In this document: positions 43,215-54,135 of the stretch, piece after piece
Layout of the letters: every line of letters begins with the position of its first letter
Numbering within the stretch: the first letter of the stretch is position 1
Assembly: GCA_963575745.1 (NCBI GenBank)
Contig: CAUYUJ010006513.1
Coordinates: 414,408 to 478,407 of the forward strand
Length of the DNA stretch: 64,000 nucleotides
Source: Prorocentrum cordatum
Lineage: Eukaryota > Sar > Dinophyceae > Prorocentrales > Prorocentraceae
Direction: 5' to 3'
The notes under the pieces: model-generated
Database searches by the model: none
What the model was told of the DNA's origin: nothing
Seen by the model: the letters and a program-made list of their open reading frames with translations, nothing else
Position numbers and translations under genes: made by a program

Positions 43215-44385
43215 GCTAAACAACCCCTCCCTGTCGAACCCCGAGGCTAGTCGGAAGGGCGGGCCGGGCGTTTCGCCTGAGATTTTCCTACCATTTACGA
43301 CACTGAAGCTTCAATGTTGGCAACAGTTTCAAACATGGAGGGCAGGTCGCTTCCAACATGTGGCTCTCGCCTTAGCGCCGCGCGCAGTCGTTTCAGATAC
43401 CTGCAAAGGCTTAATGGATTGAGGACAAGTCGTTTTTCATTCAGCGTTCGTCTCAGGGCTTCACACGTTTCTTTTACGTCGTCGGCTAGGCAGAGGAACT
43501 GCGCTGGCGGAAGAACTAGCTCAACGGGGGCGTTGTTGTAGCGAGTTGTGCCAACATGCAAGAGGGAGCGGAAGAGGCAGGGCGGGCGGCCGATAGGGGG
43601 AGGGACCGGAGCGAGGGCCGCTCAGGGGGGACGGGTCACTCCGAAGCGGTTGGCGCGGCTGGCCCCGCCGGCGGGGACTGCGGCGGCTGCTGCGCCCGGG
43701 GTCCAGCGGCGGTGGGGCGCAGTGCGGGCACCAGAACGGGTCCAGCGAGTCAAGCTTACGATACAGTCAGGGGCCTGAGTCACCAGTCGGCGGCTGCGCG
43801 TTCCCCAGGTGGGAGCGCGGAGGGGCGGCGAAAGGAGAACCGCCGGGCAGGGGTGCGTGTGCAGCAGAATGCTGGGCCGGCGGGGGCAGGCGGGTGGCAA
43901 GACTGCAGGCAGCAGCTCGGCGCCATGGCGGCGCCAAAGCTTCACGGATGGAGGGCGGTTCGTTTTCAAAATGTGGCTGTCGCCCTAGCGCCGCGCACCT
44001 TCGCTTCAAAAATTATACAAGGGTTTCACGGATGGAAGGCGGCTCGTTTTCTAAATGTGGCTCTCGCCTTAGCACCGCACACATTCGTTTCAAAGATTCG
44101 AAACGGTTTCACGGATTATCATCGTTGACGTGTCCGAAAAGCTGCTTTGAAACGATGTAGGATTGATTCAGCATCGCCAAGACGCAACAGTAAGGTTTGG
44201 TCGTGGCGTTGAAGTCCCAAGAACGATACTCTAGCCAGATCCAGGATCTTGACAACGGTTGTCTCCAGACAGGGCACTCCCCTGTGGAAAATGAACCTTC
44301 TAGGGGCCCATGAAGATGGAGCTTAGAAGGACGTTATCTTACAACATCGTCATGGAGTCTTGGGTTTACACTGATCCTCCTCCTC
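43215..44385 (+). repeat. Composite tandem-array element, copy 3 (interrupted)
   Basis: Left flank at 43215-43315 (CCCTCCCTGTCGAACCCCGA, AGGGCGGGCCGGGCGTTTCG). One clear and one worn unit (43320-43470), a 390-bp GC-rich interruption (about 43545-43930), two more units (about 43940-44110), then the right flank (CAAGACGCAACAGTAAG, GCGTTGAAGTCCCAAGAACG, ACGGTTGTCTCC, ACAACATCGTCATGGAGTC). The interruption is Arg/Gly-rich in translation and unrecognised; it may be an insertion. Confidence 0.78.
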
Positions 44386-44455
44386 CTCCTCCGCCTCCTC
44401 CTCCTCTGCCTGTCTTCTTCTCCTCCTCCTCCTCCTCCTCCTCCTCCTCCTCCTG

Positions 44456-44544
<89 letters not shown>

Positions 44545-44705
44545 CAGCATTAGCATCATCATCAGCAGCAGCATCAGCATCGTCTTCATCATCAGCATCA
44601 TCAGCAGCATCATTATCAGCATCGTCACCATCGTCAGCATCGTCACCATCAGCATCATTATCGTCAGCAGCATCAGCAGCATCATCAGCAGCAGCATCAT
44701 CTTCA
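44375..44705. repeat. TCC then TCA then GCA compound microsatellite
   Basis: Follows the right flank of composite copy 3 directly and runs to the left flank of copy 4, with the same internal order as other tracts. Confidence 0.95.
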
Positions 44706-44709
44706 TAGT

Positions 44710-45395
44710 CCTCCCTCACTCGTCCTTACAGATATCTCCTCCCCGTCGCGCCCACAGGCGTGTCAGTAGGGCGGCCTCACCATGTAAAATGCTGAAGCTT
44801 GACAATTGCCACAGCGTCAAGGACGAAAGGCGGGTCCTTCTCCGAGTGTGGCTCTCGCTTTGGCGCCGCGCGCACTGTTGCTACAAGTTCGCAGCAGCGT
44901 CAAAGGGTGGAGGGCGGGCCGTCTTCCAAAATGTGGCGCTCGCCGTCGCGCCGCGCACCTTCGCGCTAGAAGTTTGTAAAAGTTTTGAGGATGGAGGGCG
45001 GCGCCTTTTTCTGACTGTGGCTCTCGCCTTCGCGCCGCGCGCATTCGTCTTCAAGGTTCGCAGCCGTTCCAGGGATTCGTATGCTTGAAGTCCTAGGTAA
45101 AGTGGTCTGGCAAGGGTTCGGACCACCAGGACGCAACAGTCACTTTGCCTCGCGGCGTTGAAGTCCCAGGAATAGCGATCAGGTGCGGTTTAGGATCGCC
45201 AGGACGCAGCAATCACCTTGATTCGCAGCGTTGAAGTCCCAGGAACGGTTATCTTGCCCGATTCCGGATTATAGACGGTTGTCTTCCAATGGGCCACTCC
45301 TCGCTATGAAAACCAGTTCTTTCGGGACCTATGAAGAGGGATTGGAGGGAGGTATTATTGCAACATCATTGATGCGGCTCGGGTTTACACTCGTC
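44710..45395 (+). repeat. Composite tandem-array element, copy 4
   Basis: Left flank (CTCCCCGTCGCGCCC, AGTAGGGCGGCC), three units (44851, 44940 and 45028 markers), then two to three right-flank units with AGGACGCAACAGTCAC and GTTGAAGTCCCAGGAA, and the terminal block with ACGGTTGTCTTCCAATGGG and CAACATCATTGATGCGGC, ending at TCC repeat. Confidence 0.82.
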
Positions 45396-45934
45396 CTTTT
45401 CTTCCTTCTCCTCCTCCTCCTCCTCCTCCTCCGCATCGTCGTCATCAGTCGTCGCTAAGACCGGTCGGCAGTCGACGCATGGACGCCTCTTTCTCATTCT
45501 CCTCCTCCTGCTCCTTCGCCTCCTCCGCCTCCTCCTCCTCTTTCGCCTCCTCTTCTTCTTCCTCCTCCTCTCCCCGTACGCAAGTCTCCTAAGCTCGCGC
45601 TTCGCGCTGCGCGAAGCGCTGTAATTCCTCCCCCTATTCCTCCACCCTGGAGAGCGATTGGGAGGCGAAGGGGTGGTATACCTTGCCCACCAGGCGGAGC
45701 GCATTCTCAAGCGAACTTACGATCATCGCACTCCAATGAGGGTGGCCTACCTCTCGGAAGACACCGACAAGTAATTATAAAGACCTTACTCTGAATAGCT
45801 CGCCTAGGGTGGCCGAGGGCGATCGGGATCGCAAAATACATGTTCATGTGTTCTCCTACCTCGTTCGAGGAGGAGGAGGAGGACGAGGAAGAGCGAACGA
45901 TGCAGCTGAGGAGGAGAAGGAGGAGGAGGAGGAG
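45396..45934. repeat. TCC/CCG-rich tract and unassigned DNA
   Basis: TCC repeat at 45410-45440, then TCC with GCC interruptions at 45495-45560. Bases 45570-45860 are unassigned. A GGA stretch follows at 45868-45935. Confidence 0.6.
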
Positions 45935-45939
45935 CGTAG

Positions 45940-46065
45940 GCCAGAAGTGGTGACAATCGCAAGGTGCCTGCTTGTCAGCGTCCCAGTGCTCGCGCCAGTG
46001 GGCCAGCCCCTCTTGGCAGTCGAAGGCGTCCTCCAGGCTCGGGTTGCAGCCCTCGGCGGGGGAGG
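45940..46065 (-). CDS. Candidate exon with a Cys/Trp motif (copy 1)
   Basis: The minus strand reads CNPSLEDAFDCQEGLAHWRE, then HWDADKQAPCDCHHFW. The spacing DC..GL..W...W...K resembles a motif I recall from dinoflagellate proteins (DC..G...W...W...KK.WCC), and the same motif occurs at 61025-61130 and partly at 49095-49150. On both sides the frame runs into low-complexity or unrelated sequence, so this is an exon or relic, not a gene. Function unknown; Cys-rich motifs of this kind suggest a disulfide-bonded or metal-binding module. Exon ends not fixed. Confidence 0.4.
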
Positions 46066-46379
46066 GGTCCGGTGCGCGAGGCCCTTGGCATGCAGGGCGG
46101 CGGTCCCTACGTCTCCGCCTCCTCCAGGGAACCCAGAACCGAATACTCATATGAGTCAGCGTCGGCGGGCCTCCACTGACATTTTCTCTGCCAGCGACGG
46201 ACCCCCTCCCCGCGCCTCAGGGCGGCGCCTCTGGCACCGCTGGCCAGCGCGCTCCAGAGAAGGAGTGTGGGGAGGGGGTTCCAGCACGGACACAATAGAT
46301 TGGTGCGGGCCTCCAAAAGTGTAAGTCTATGTAGCTGGCCACCCACACCCTGAGTGGGGCTCTTCATCTCTCAAATAAT

Positions 46380-46842
46380 CCCCCACTCCTCATCCTGCTC
46401 CTTCTCCTCCTCCTCCTCCTCCTCCCCCTCCTCCCCCCCCTCCTCCTCGTCCTCCTTCTCCTCCCCTCCTCCTCCCCCACGGCGCTGCTGGCATAAAACC
46501 CCGTCGGAGGCTGCCAACCCCCTCCTCACCCCGCTCATGAACCTCGGGCCCCTGCCTCCTGGCAGGAGGACTCCGAAGGCCCTCGTCACCACGGCTGGAT
46601 TACATCGATCTTCAGCCGCCCGTCACCGCGCCCCGCCTGCGCCCCGGGTGCCACGCAGCACCTCGGGGACCTGGCCTTCGCGGCGGCCGCGCAGCACTTC
46701 GGAGACCTGGCCTTCGCGGTGCCGTGGGCCGAGCCGTGCCGTCGGCCGCGCCGCGCGCCCAGTGCCGTGCCGCGTGCCGCGTGCCGTGCCGGCGTGCCGT
46801 GCCGTGCGCGCCGCCCGCGTTGGGGGCGGCATAGCGCTGGAA
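46380..46842. repeat. CTC tract and CGTGCCG-rich DNA
   Basis: CTC repeat at 46395-46475, then unique GC-rich DNA, then about 100 bp of GTGCCGTGCCG-like short repeats (46720-46815). No gene. Confidence 0.5.
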
Positions 46843-46905
46843 GTTCACAGGAGGCGCTGCGGGGATGCCTGACCGGGAGCCTGGGAGAGGAGCTTGCGTA
46901 GCCTT
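46843..46905 (-). repeat. Dispersed repeat, partner of 59139-59210
   Basis: The reverse complement shares AGGCTACGC, AGCTCCTC, AGGCTCCCGG and CAGGCATCCCCGCAGCG with 59139-59210, in the same order. Both could encode QGYASSS.RLP.RHPRS, but neither frame extends convincingly. An old transposed fragment or a shared exon. Confidence 0.6.
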
Positions 46906-46924
46906 GTGGATGCCATGACAATGG

Positions 46925-47075
46925 ACACTTTAACAATCCGATCATTGAATTGAATATGTGTTTAAAATGTGTAAAACATGATCTTCGAATGTCTCAAACA
47001 TGTGTTTACCATATTCAAAACATTGTTGAAACATCTTTTAGACATCTGGAAATGATTGGCAGCATGCTTCCTCTC
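46925..47075. other. AT-rich island
   Basis: About 150 bp rich in A and T (ATTGAATTGAATATGTG, AAAACATG and TTTAAAATGTG), sharply different from the surrounding GC-rich DNA. No inverted termini found. It begins 20 bases beyond the dispersed repeat at 46843-46905. Confidence 0.55.
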
Positions 47076-47640
47076 CATTAATCGACTTCCACAAGCGTGG
47101 CCCTGACTGCCGGCTTCATCTCTAAAAACCCTTCAAGCTCTCGCAAGGAACCATGCGGGAACCAGTACCCGCGACAACAGAGCCCGCGGCGGGTTAGCGG
47201 TGCCCTGGTGACCTGGTGGGCGTCTGGAGGCCCTGGAGGCCCGCTCACAGCAGGAATTCCCGCACTCCCGGCCCTGTGCGTCGTCCGCTCCGAGGACGAG
47301 CTGCTCCAGTGGCCCCGTCCGCCCGAACCGGTGAGCCATTCCGTCTGGCCCACGATGGGTGCAACGGTGCAAAGGCGATAGGCGCGAGAGCCAGGAAGGG
47401 ACCGGGACCTCCCCCTCCATCCCTCCTCTCCTGAGAGTACACTGCAAAAGTCCCAAGCCCCCGTGAAGAATCAAGTGAAGCTATCAACACCATCAGTCCC
47501 AGTACCAGCCCGCCAGAAAACAAATTATGATTCCTCATTTGTCGGGGGCTGGGCCCTTCCGAGGAGCAACTTTTCCCTACATCCTGAGTGGACTCTTGGT
47601 GTATCATACCACGTTTTCTCATACCACCTCACGCTGACCT
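47076..47640. other. Unassigned DNA
   Basis: A minus-strand frame ends at 47078 with YWFPHGSLRELEGFLEMKPA and a stop, which has protein-like composition, but nothing identifies it. Confidence 0.3.
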
Positions 47641-47689
47641 CCACCTTCTCCTCCTCCTCCTCATCATCATCATCATCATCATCACCACC

Positions 47690-47723
<34 letters not shown>

Positions 47724-47775
47724 TCCTCATTCTCATCCTCATCCTCATCCTCATCCACCACCTCCTCCTTTCTTC
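47640..47775. repeat. TCC-TCA-CCA-TCA-TCC microsatellite
   Basis: Ordered blocks of TCC, ATC, CAC, ATC, then TCATCC and CTCC. Confidence 0.95.
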
Positions 47776-47789
47776 CTCCCCCCGCAAAT

Positions 47790-48067
47790 TTCACAAATTG
47801 CCGCGGTTCGCGACTTCTTTTTGATCTACCGTGGCTCGTACTATCCCCGATCCGCCAGTCCCACCAGCACCACATCTCCTCCTCGCCAGAACGCGCGGGC
47901 GCGTTCTCGAAAAGTACCATTTCTCTGGGATTGTGCCTGTCCCACGCTTCCAATGCCACCACTAACCTGTGCGCCGCGGCGGATCGCGGGCCGCACACGC
48001 AAAGCGTACGACTCGTCAAGATCGTGAGCGGCGCCAGACCACAGAGGTCGCCGGTAAACCCTGCCAT
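47790..48067 (-). CDS. Candidate exon, unrecognised
   Basis: The minus strand reads HRLVVALEAWDRHNPREMVL, then FENAPARSGEEEMWCWWDWR and EPRQFVKFAGG before entering microsatellite. It is Trp-rich with normal amino-acid use, unlike repeat translations nearby. I do not recognise it. The frame opens at 48067 with an ATG. It could be an exon whose downstream intron holds the microsatellite. Confidence 0.28.
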
Positions 48068-48259
48068 GTACAGTCAGCCCGTATCATAAGGATGCGCGAT
48101 AAGCATGCAAGAGCCTTGGACGCCCATGTCGAAGCTTTTCGAGCGGGGCGCGGCCAACAAAAGTGGCCAAGGATGGGCCGAGGAGGCAAGGATGCAGTGG
48201 TACCCTTGGGAAGGTTGCTCATCCCTCTTATGCGTGTTGACTGTATCAAGGAACCACTT

Positions 48260-48520
48260 TTCCCCCTCCAGGGAGGCCACGCCATACTGCGCGGCCCGTC
48301 GGCAGATCCTGATGTCTATCAGGGATCGTGCCCTTCCCACTCCACCAGTCTCACCATCACCGTCATGGGAAGGCCGCGACAGACCGCGCGGGCCATCGGC
48401 AGACAAACCCTATCAGAAATCCACGAGTATGACGTCATCGTCATCGTCATCGTCCTTCCCACTTCACCAGCACCACTCGTGCCGTCTGGTCCTGCAGGGA
48501 GGCCGCGCCAGGCCACTCCC
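48260..48520. repeat. Repeat family of about 105 bp, first cluster
   Basis: Two to three units marked by CAGGGAGGCC(A/G)CGCCA and GGATCGTGCCCTTCCCACT with CCACCAG. The same units occur at 50305-50590, 50760-50820 and 51965-52075. Confidence 0.6.
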
Positions 48521-49060
48521 GGCACTAGAGCCCAGCGGGGATCCAGACGACCTCTCCAGACAGCCCCCCTTGGACAAGCCTTCCCAGGATTTCTTCCACA
48601 AGACACAAGACATAATAACTCACTCACTCACCCACCCACTCACCCAACCACTCACTCCTCCTCAGCCCACCTCTTCTTGCTCCTTCTCCCTACCGCCCTT
48701 CTCCCCCTTGCTTCCTCTCCTCGCCCCCAGGGGAGCTCAAGAGCGGTTGGGAGGCGCAGCTGCGCCTGCCTTCTCTGCTGGAGGGTTCCAGAGCTCCGCA
48801 GGCGCGCCCATGCGATGGCTCCAGCGCGCGCTGCTCCGAAGAGTCGCGCGCCGATGCACGAGGGAGCGCCTCGTGTCAGAACGACTTGGGAGGAGGAGGC
48901 GGAGGAGGAGGAGGAGGAAGAGGAGGAGGAGGAAGAGAAGGAGAAGGAGGAGAAGAGGGAGGAGGATGCGGGAGGAGGGAGGATTGAGATGGGTGGAGAA
49001 AGGAGGAGAAGGTGGAGAAGCGGAGGAGGAGGAGGAGGAGGAGGAGGTGCCTGGGAGTTA
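48521..49060. repeat. Unassigned DNA, then GGA tract
   Basis: CACTCACCCACC-like short repeat at 48620-48660, CTCC-rich DNA, unique GC-rich sequence at 48725-48880, then GGA repeat at 48888-49050. Confidence 0.55.
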
Positions 49061-49094
49061 CGGGCTGGCAGCGGGCCCGGCCCATCCCTGGCCT

Positions 49095-49150
49095 TGCTCT
49101 CGTGCTCACAGCACCAGCCCTTCTTCTCGTCGCTCCATGCCTGCAGGGGA
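49095..49150 (-). CDS. Candidate exon with a Cys/Trp motif (copy 2, second half)
   Basis: After a likely acceptor (TTCCCCTGCAG) the minus strand reads AWSDEKKGWCCEHE, the second half of the motif at 61025-61130. It then runs into GGA-type repeat on the plus strand. Upstream intron-like sequence resembles that before copy 1 (TCATATG, GGTTC/AGTTC and TTCCC in the same order), suggesting duplicated exons with part of their introns. Confidence 0.42.
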
Positions 49151-49369
49151 ACTGAACAACGCATATGAATATTGGACAGCGTGGAGGGCAAAATCGGCGT
49201 CGTCCTCCTCGGAGGTTGTCGGAGGCTGTCGGATGTGTTTAAACATGTCGGGCGATTGTTTGAGGTCTCTGGAGGTCCCTGGGGGGCCCCTGAGGCAGCA
49301 GAAGGCATACGAAGGTCTCTGAAGGTTCAAGCACGAAGAAGAACAACTCATCCTGCTCATCCTTCTCCT

Positions 49370-49520
49370 CCTGATCCTGCTCCTCATCCTCCTCCTCCTC
49401 CTCTTCCTCCTCCTCTTCCGCCTCCTCCTCCTCCTCCTCCTCCTCCTCCGCCTCCTCCGCCTCCTCCTCCTCCTCCTCCTCCGCCTCCTCCTCCTCCTCC
49501 TCCTCCTCCTCCTGCTCCTG
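49370..49520. repeat. TCC/CCG microsatellite
   Basis: TCC repeat with TTCC, GCC and TGC interruptions. Confidence 0.93.
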
Positions 49521-50190
49521 CTCCTCCTGCGGGGGCCTGTTGTCTGCGGGGTGGCGCCGCGCAGTCGAAGGCCGGAGATGCCTCGGCGCCGCCGCCCTCT
49601 GCAGAGCTGTTGGCGCGCGTGGACGCCGCCACCGCGGAGGGCCGAGCCTTCGACGCGGACGGCGCCTGGCTGCGCGCTGGCTGCGCGCGCGGAGGGAGGC
49701 CCTCTCTGACCCGTCGTCGTTGTCGTCGTCGTGGGGATCACAGACTCGCGGAGGGAGGCCCGAGCTTGTCTTCGGGATCAGCGTTCGGGTCGTTCGAGTC
49801 CCTTTGGGTGATGCCCAGGAGGCCCGAGCACTGACCCGACTCAGTGTGGCCCTGAGGCGACAGCTCTGCGGCTGATTGGTCAGGCCAGTGCTCGGGGGGC
49901 TCCGCTGGCAGTCACGCAGCTCCCTTGGAGCCCAGCGCTGGCCTGATCTTTGAGGGTGCCCGATGCCCGACGGCCCTCTGCCGAAGCGCTCAAGAGCATC
50001 ACGCGCTTCTCGAACGCTTCGGGGTCCTGCCTCTGAGCCCGCGAAGGCCTCCAAAATTCGCCGGAGGCCTCCCTGCGCGCCCGGAGGGGGCTCGCCCCCC
50101 CCCCCTCGGGAGGACGAGGCGCAGCAGATGCAATCGCAGAGGGAAGAGGGAGGAGAGAGAGAAGGCTTCCAAGAGGGGGGGGGCTTCCAA

Positions 50191-50225
<35 letters not shown>

Positions 50226-50304
50226 GCATACACTCTCCGCTCCGCCAAGTTCCTCCGGGCGCACCCGCTTGCCCCAACACTGGGGCGGCTCCAGACCGCA
50301 CCTG
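49521..50304. other. Unassigned GC-rich DNA with a CT tract
   Basis: Open frames on both strands, none with a recognisable domain. CT repeat at about 50192-50225. Confidence 0.4.
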
Positions 50305-50820
50305 CTGTGCGGATGCCCTGCTGTTACCAGGGATCGTACCCTGCCCACCCCACCAGTCCCACCCGCGACGTCCACCAGACACGCTCGTCTGCCCGTCCAG
50401 GCAATCCGCGCCAGACCGCGGCAGCTATGCCGATGCCCCGTTCTTTAGCAGGGATGGTGCCCTGCCCACTCCACCAGCCCCACAGGCAGCCTTTGCCCCC
50501 GCAGGGAGGCCGCGCCAGAGCGCGCCAGCTACGCGGGCACTCTGTTATTGATCTCGTGCCCTTCCCACTCAACCAGCCCCACCACTATGATTAGGTCGGG
50601 CGTGTCTCCCTACAGGAGGATTTTCGACGAAGAATAAAAAATACACAACAAATACTCCAAAACGGTCAAAAAAAACATGACAAATAATCCCCATACTATA
50701 TTTGGACTATTGTTGAATATTCCCCCTGCAGAGGGACAGGCCCGACTTAATACTATGACGTTTGCCCCTCCAGGGAGGCCGCGCCAGAACGCGCCCGCTA
50801 TGCGGGCACCCTGTCTGTTC
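50305..50820. repeat. Repeat family of about 105 bp, second cluster, interrupted by a MITE
   Basis: Units start near 50330, 50450 and 50553 with GGGATCGTACCCTGCCCAC, GGGATGGTGCCCTGCCCACT and ATCTCGTGCCCTTCCCACT. Each is paired with a GCCGCGCCAGA or CCGCGCCAGA block and a GCTATGC/GCTACGC block. The array resumes at 50761 after the MITE. Confidence 0.7.
50591..50751. mobile_element. 160-bp MITE, copy 2, with target-site duplication
   Basis: Starts TTAGGTCGGGCGTGTCTCCC and ends in GAGGGACAGGCCCGACTTAA. Flanked by ACTATGA on both sides (50584-50590 and 50752-50758), a 7-bp duplication; the next base outwards differs. The interior is AT-rich and related in layout to copy 1. The duplication length suggests a hAT- or Mutator-like source, which is inference. 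Confidence 0.9.
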
Positions 50821-50999
50821 CGCCACCGTATCCACTGGCACGTTGAGGCGTGGCAGAATGCTACGTGTTGTCTGGCAGCATTTCTGTAAGATTTTGAGGG
50901 AGCCCCCCCCCCGCCCTCCGACACCACGCTCATGGGCACGAACCGCTCCCCCACTCCTTCGTGGGCACACCGACGTCGCACTGGCGGCCTGCAAGGCGC

Positions 51000-51560
51000 A
51001 CACGATGCCCAAGACTACTTCCAAGATGGCCCTGGCGGGCCGCCTAGATGGTCCAAGACACCTCCAAGGCGGCCCAAGCAGGCCCCAAGACGGCATAAGA
51101 TGGCCTCAAGACGGCCCATGAGGCCTCAGATACGGCCCAAGAGAGCTTCAACAGGACCTCCAGGAGGACCCACAAAGGTCAAAACCATGGATTGCCCTCA
51201 CAGCCAAGCTGCTGCAATAAAGAACGCTAAATACGGAACGAAGCCCCTTTTGGGCACCGCGAGGGCCTGGGTACACGAGGAGGGCTAGTTGAACAACCAC
51301 GGAATGACCTCAGGAACAGCGAGCCCCTTCCGAACCCAAAGCGGTCCTTGTGTCAGCGTCTCGACTGCCCGTCGGCCCAAGACGGCCTAAGAGGCCTTCA
51401 AGATGGCCCCAAGACCGCACGAGAGCGCCCCACGATGGCGCACCGAGGCCCCCAAGAAGGACCCCCAAAGCGCCAGGCTGCCCCAGAGCGCCCAAAGACT
51501 GCCCAAGGAGCCCCCAAGAAGCCTCCAAGAAGCCCCGAGAGGTCCCAAGACGCCCCCGAT
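51000..51560. repeat. GGCCCAAGA short-period repeat
   Basis: Same degenerate family as 2925-3300 and 8395-8710, with unique DNA at about 51175-51360 inside it. Confidence 0.65.
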
Positions 51561-52215
51561 GGGCCTCTAATCGGCGGCGGGCGATGGGGAGGGAAATGAA
51601 AAGGAGAAAGCCATGTCAGAAGGCGGCGGGATTTCTCAGAAGCCCTTGCGCCCTCTGACAAGTTGTCCGCGTCCTCGGGGAAGGCTTAAAAAAACTTCTC
51701 AGAAGGCCGGGGGGCTTCCGAGCCTTCTGCGAAGGCCCGCCACTTCTCACTTACCCCCCGGGCCCGCCGCCGCTCTCAGGGGCCCCCGCCAAGAGAGGAG
51801 GCCGGACGAGGAGGAAGCGAAAGACGGCGACGGGCACGAAGAGAGAGACGCCCTGGCACGACCCGGACAAGCGTGTCACATCCCATGGTCTCCCGAGGCC
51901 TCGGGACACGAGGCGCCCCACGTTACGGCTTCCTGCGCGTTCCTCGGATGGTGGCCACCCAGAATGCCACGCCAGCCAGCCAAGCTGTGCGGGCACCGCG
52001 TTATTGATCGGGGTCCCGTGTCCTTCCCACTCCACCGTTCCCGCCAGCTCCGTTTGTCCATCCAGGGAGCCCGCGACCCGATCAACAAAGAATTAGACAG
52101 TAGACTCCAAACGCCTGTGTCGGGAACTCCGTCAGCATGATTATGAGGGGCAGGCATGTTTGGGGAAGTTGTTTGGGAGCGAGGCTTGCGGTGATCTGGT
52201 GGAGCGCGGGCGACT
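51561..52215. other. Unassigned DNA with one 105-bp-family repeat
   Basis: Repeat blocks CTGTGCGGGCACCGCGTTATT and TCCTTCCCACTCCACC (given with small changes) lie at 51985-52045. A CTTCTCAGAAGG-like motif recurs at 51615-51740 (TCAGAAGCCC, TCTCAGAAGGCC, TTCTGCGAAGGCC). No gene. Confidence 0.4.
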
Positions 52216-52219
52216 ACCT

Positions 52220-52319
52220 CCTACTACGCCTTCCTCCTCCTCCTCCTCCTCATCCTCCTCATCCTCAGCCTCATCCTCAGCATCATCATCAGCAGCAGCA
52301 GTATCAGCATCAGCACCAG

Positions 52320-52366
<47 letters not shown>

Positions 52367-53009
52367 GCAGCAGCATCAGCATCAGCATCATCATCATCAT
52401 CAGCAGCAGCAGCAGCATCAGCATCAGCATCAGCATCATCATCATCATCACAATCAGCAGCAGCAGCAGCCATCATCATCCTCATAATCAGCAGCAGCAG
52501 CATCCTCCTCATCATCAGCAGCATCATCATCATCAGAATCATCAGCATCATCAGCATCAGCAGCATCAGCATCATCATCAGCAGCAGCATCAATATCATC
52601 ATCGTCATCATCAGCATCATCGTTATCATCGTCAGCAGCATCATCATGATCATCAGCATCATCAGACTCATCATCATCATCATCATCAGCATCATCGTCA
52701 TCATCGGCATCATTATCTTCATAATCATCATCATCATCAGCGGCATCATCGTCAGCAGCGTCATCATCGTCATAATCATCAGTCTGTGTCCTCCCCACCT
52801 CGATTCTCCCTCAGATTCCTCTTGACTCCTCCTCCTCATCATCATCAACAAAATCAGCATCATCATCATCATCATCCATTATCATCAGCATTATCCTCCG
52901 CATCCTCCTCCGCGTCCTCCTCCTCCTCCTCCTCCTCCTCCGCATCCTCCTCTCCATATCTCCCTCCTCCTCCTCATCATCAGCATCAGCATCAGCAGCA
53001 GCAACAGCG

Positions 53010-53057
<48 letters not shown>

Positions 53058-53075
53058 ACAACAACAACCATCATT
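52220..53075. repeat. TCC, TCA/GCA, TCC, TCA compound microsatellite
   Basis: TCC (52228-52260), TCA/GCA mixture (52275-52780), TCC-rich (52890-52975), TCA/GCA with a final CAA block (52975-53070). Confidence 0.95.
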
Positions 53076-53404
53076 TAAGACTGCTCGCTCTTATCGGCCC
53101 GCGTGTCACTCAACAGGTATATCCCAACCCCTCGGTACCCGCCCACTTCGTGTTCGATCGTACCCCCTTGGGGGTATCTTTGGCACAGCCCCAAAACAAC
53201 AGGGGAACAGGAAACGGATGGAAGGAAGGGGCAAGGGGGAGGGGAGAAGGATGGAGCGCGAGGGAGACTAGCAGGAGGGAGGCCAGGGGAAGAAAACAAG
53301 TTGCAGAACCAGACGGGCAAATCGGGTGGGGAGACCCGAAAGGGCGGGTCGGGAAGGCGGACCCAGGCGGCCGGGTCGAGCAGGCGGGTGGCTGAAGCGT
53401 GAGC
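53076..53404. other. Unassigned DNA
   Basis: A CCCCCTTGGGGG palindrome lies at about 53164-53175. No gene. Confidence 0.35.
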
Positions 53405-53620
53405 CCTGCATGGATCGTGAGAAAGTTTCAAGCGATAGCGCGACTCCGAAGTAAACCGTGAGAAAGGCCAAAGCGAGAGCTTGATTCCGGAGTGTCGAGG
53501 GTGCGGCGCCTGAATCAGCTGCGAAGAAAAACCACGCGAGAGCGCGATTCCTGCATGCTTTCTGACGAAGTCCCGCGCGAAAGCGCGATTTCGGAATAGC
53601 TTATGAGGAAGTAGCAGGCG
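53405..53620. repeat. Four-unit worn tandem repeat
   Basis: CAAGCGATAGCGCGACTCCG, AAGCGAGAGCTTGATTCCG, GCGAGAGCGCGATTCCTG and GCGAAAGCGCGATTTCGG lie 40-65 bp apart, each preceded by a GTGAGAAAG- or AAGAAAAAC-like block. Confidence 0.6.
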
Positions 53621-53754
53621 GGAGCCGTTGTCGTAGTTCGGGGGCCAACAGCGCACTTTGAGGCTCAAGATTTTCCGTTTTCAACAAACAAGGTACGAGC
53701 CCCAGGAGGTGCACTTTCATTGAAAAACGCAATGGGCCCCGAGCAGGGGGATAT

Positions 53755-54135
<381 letters not shown>

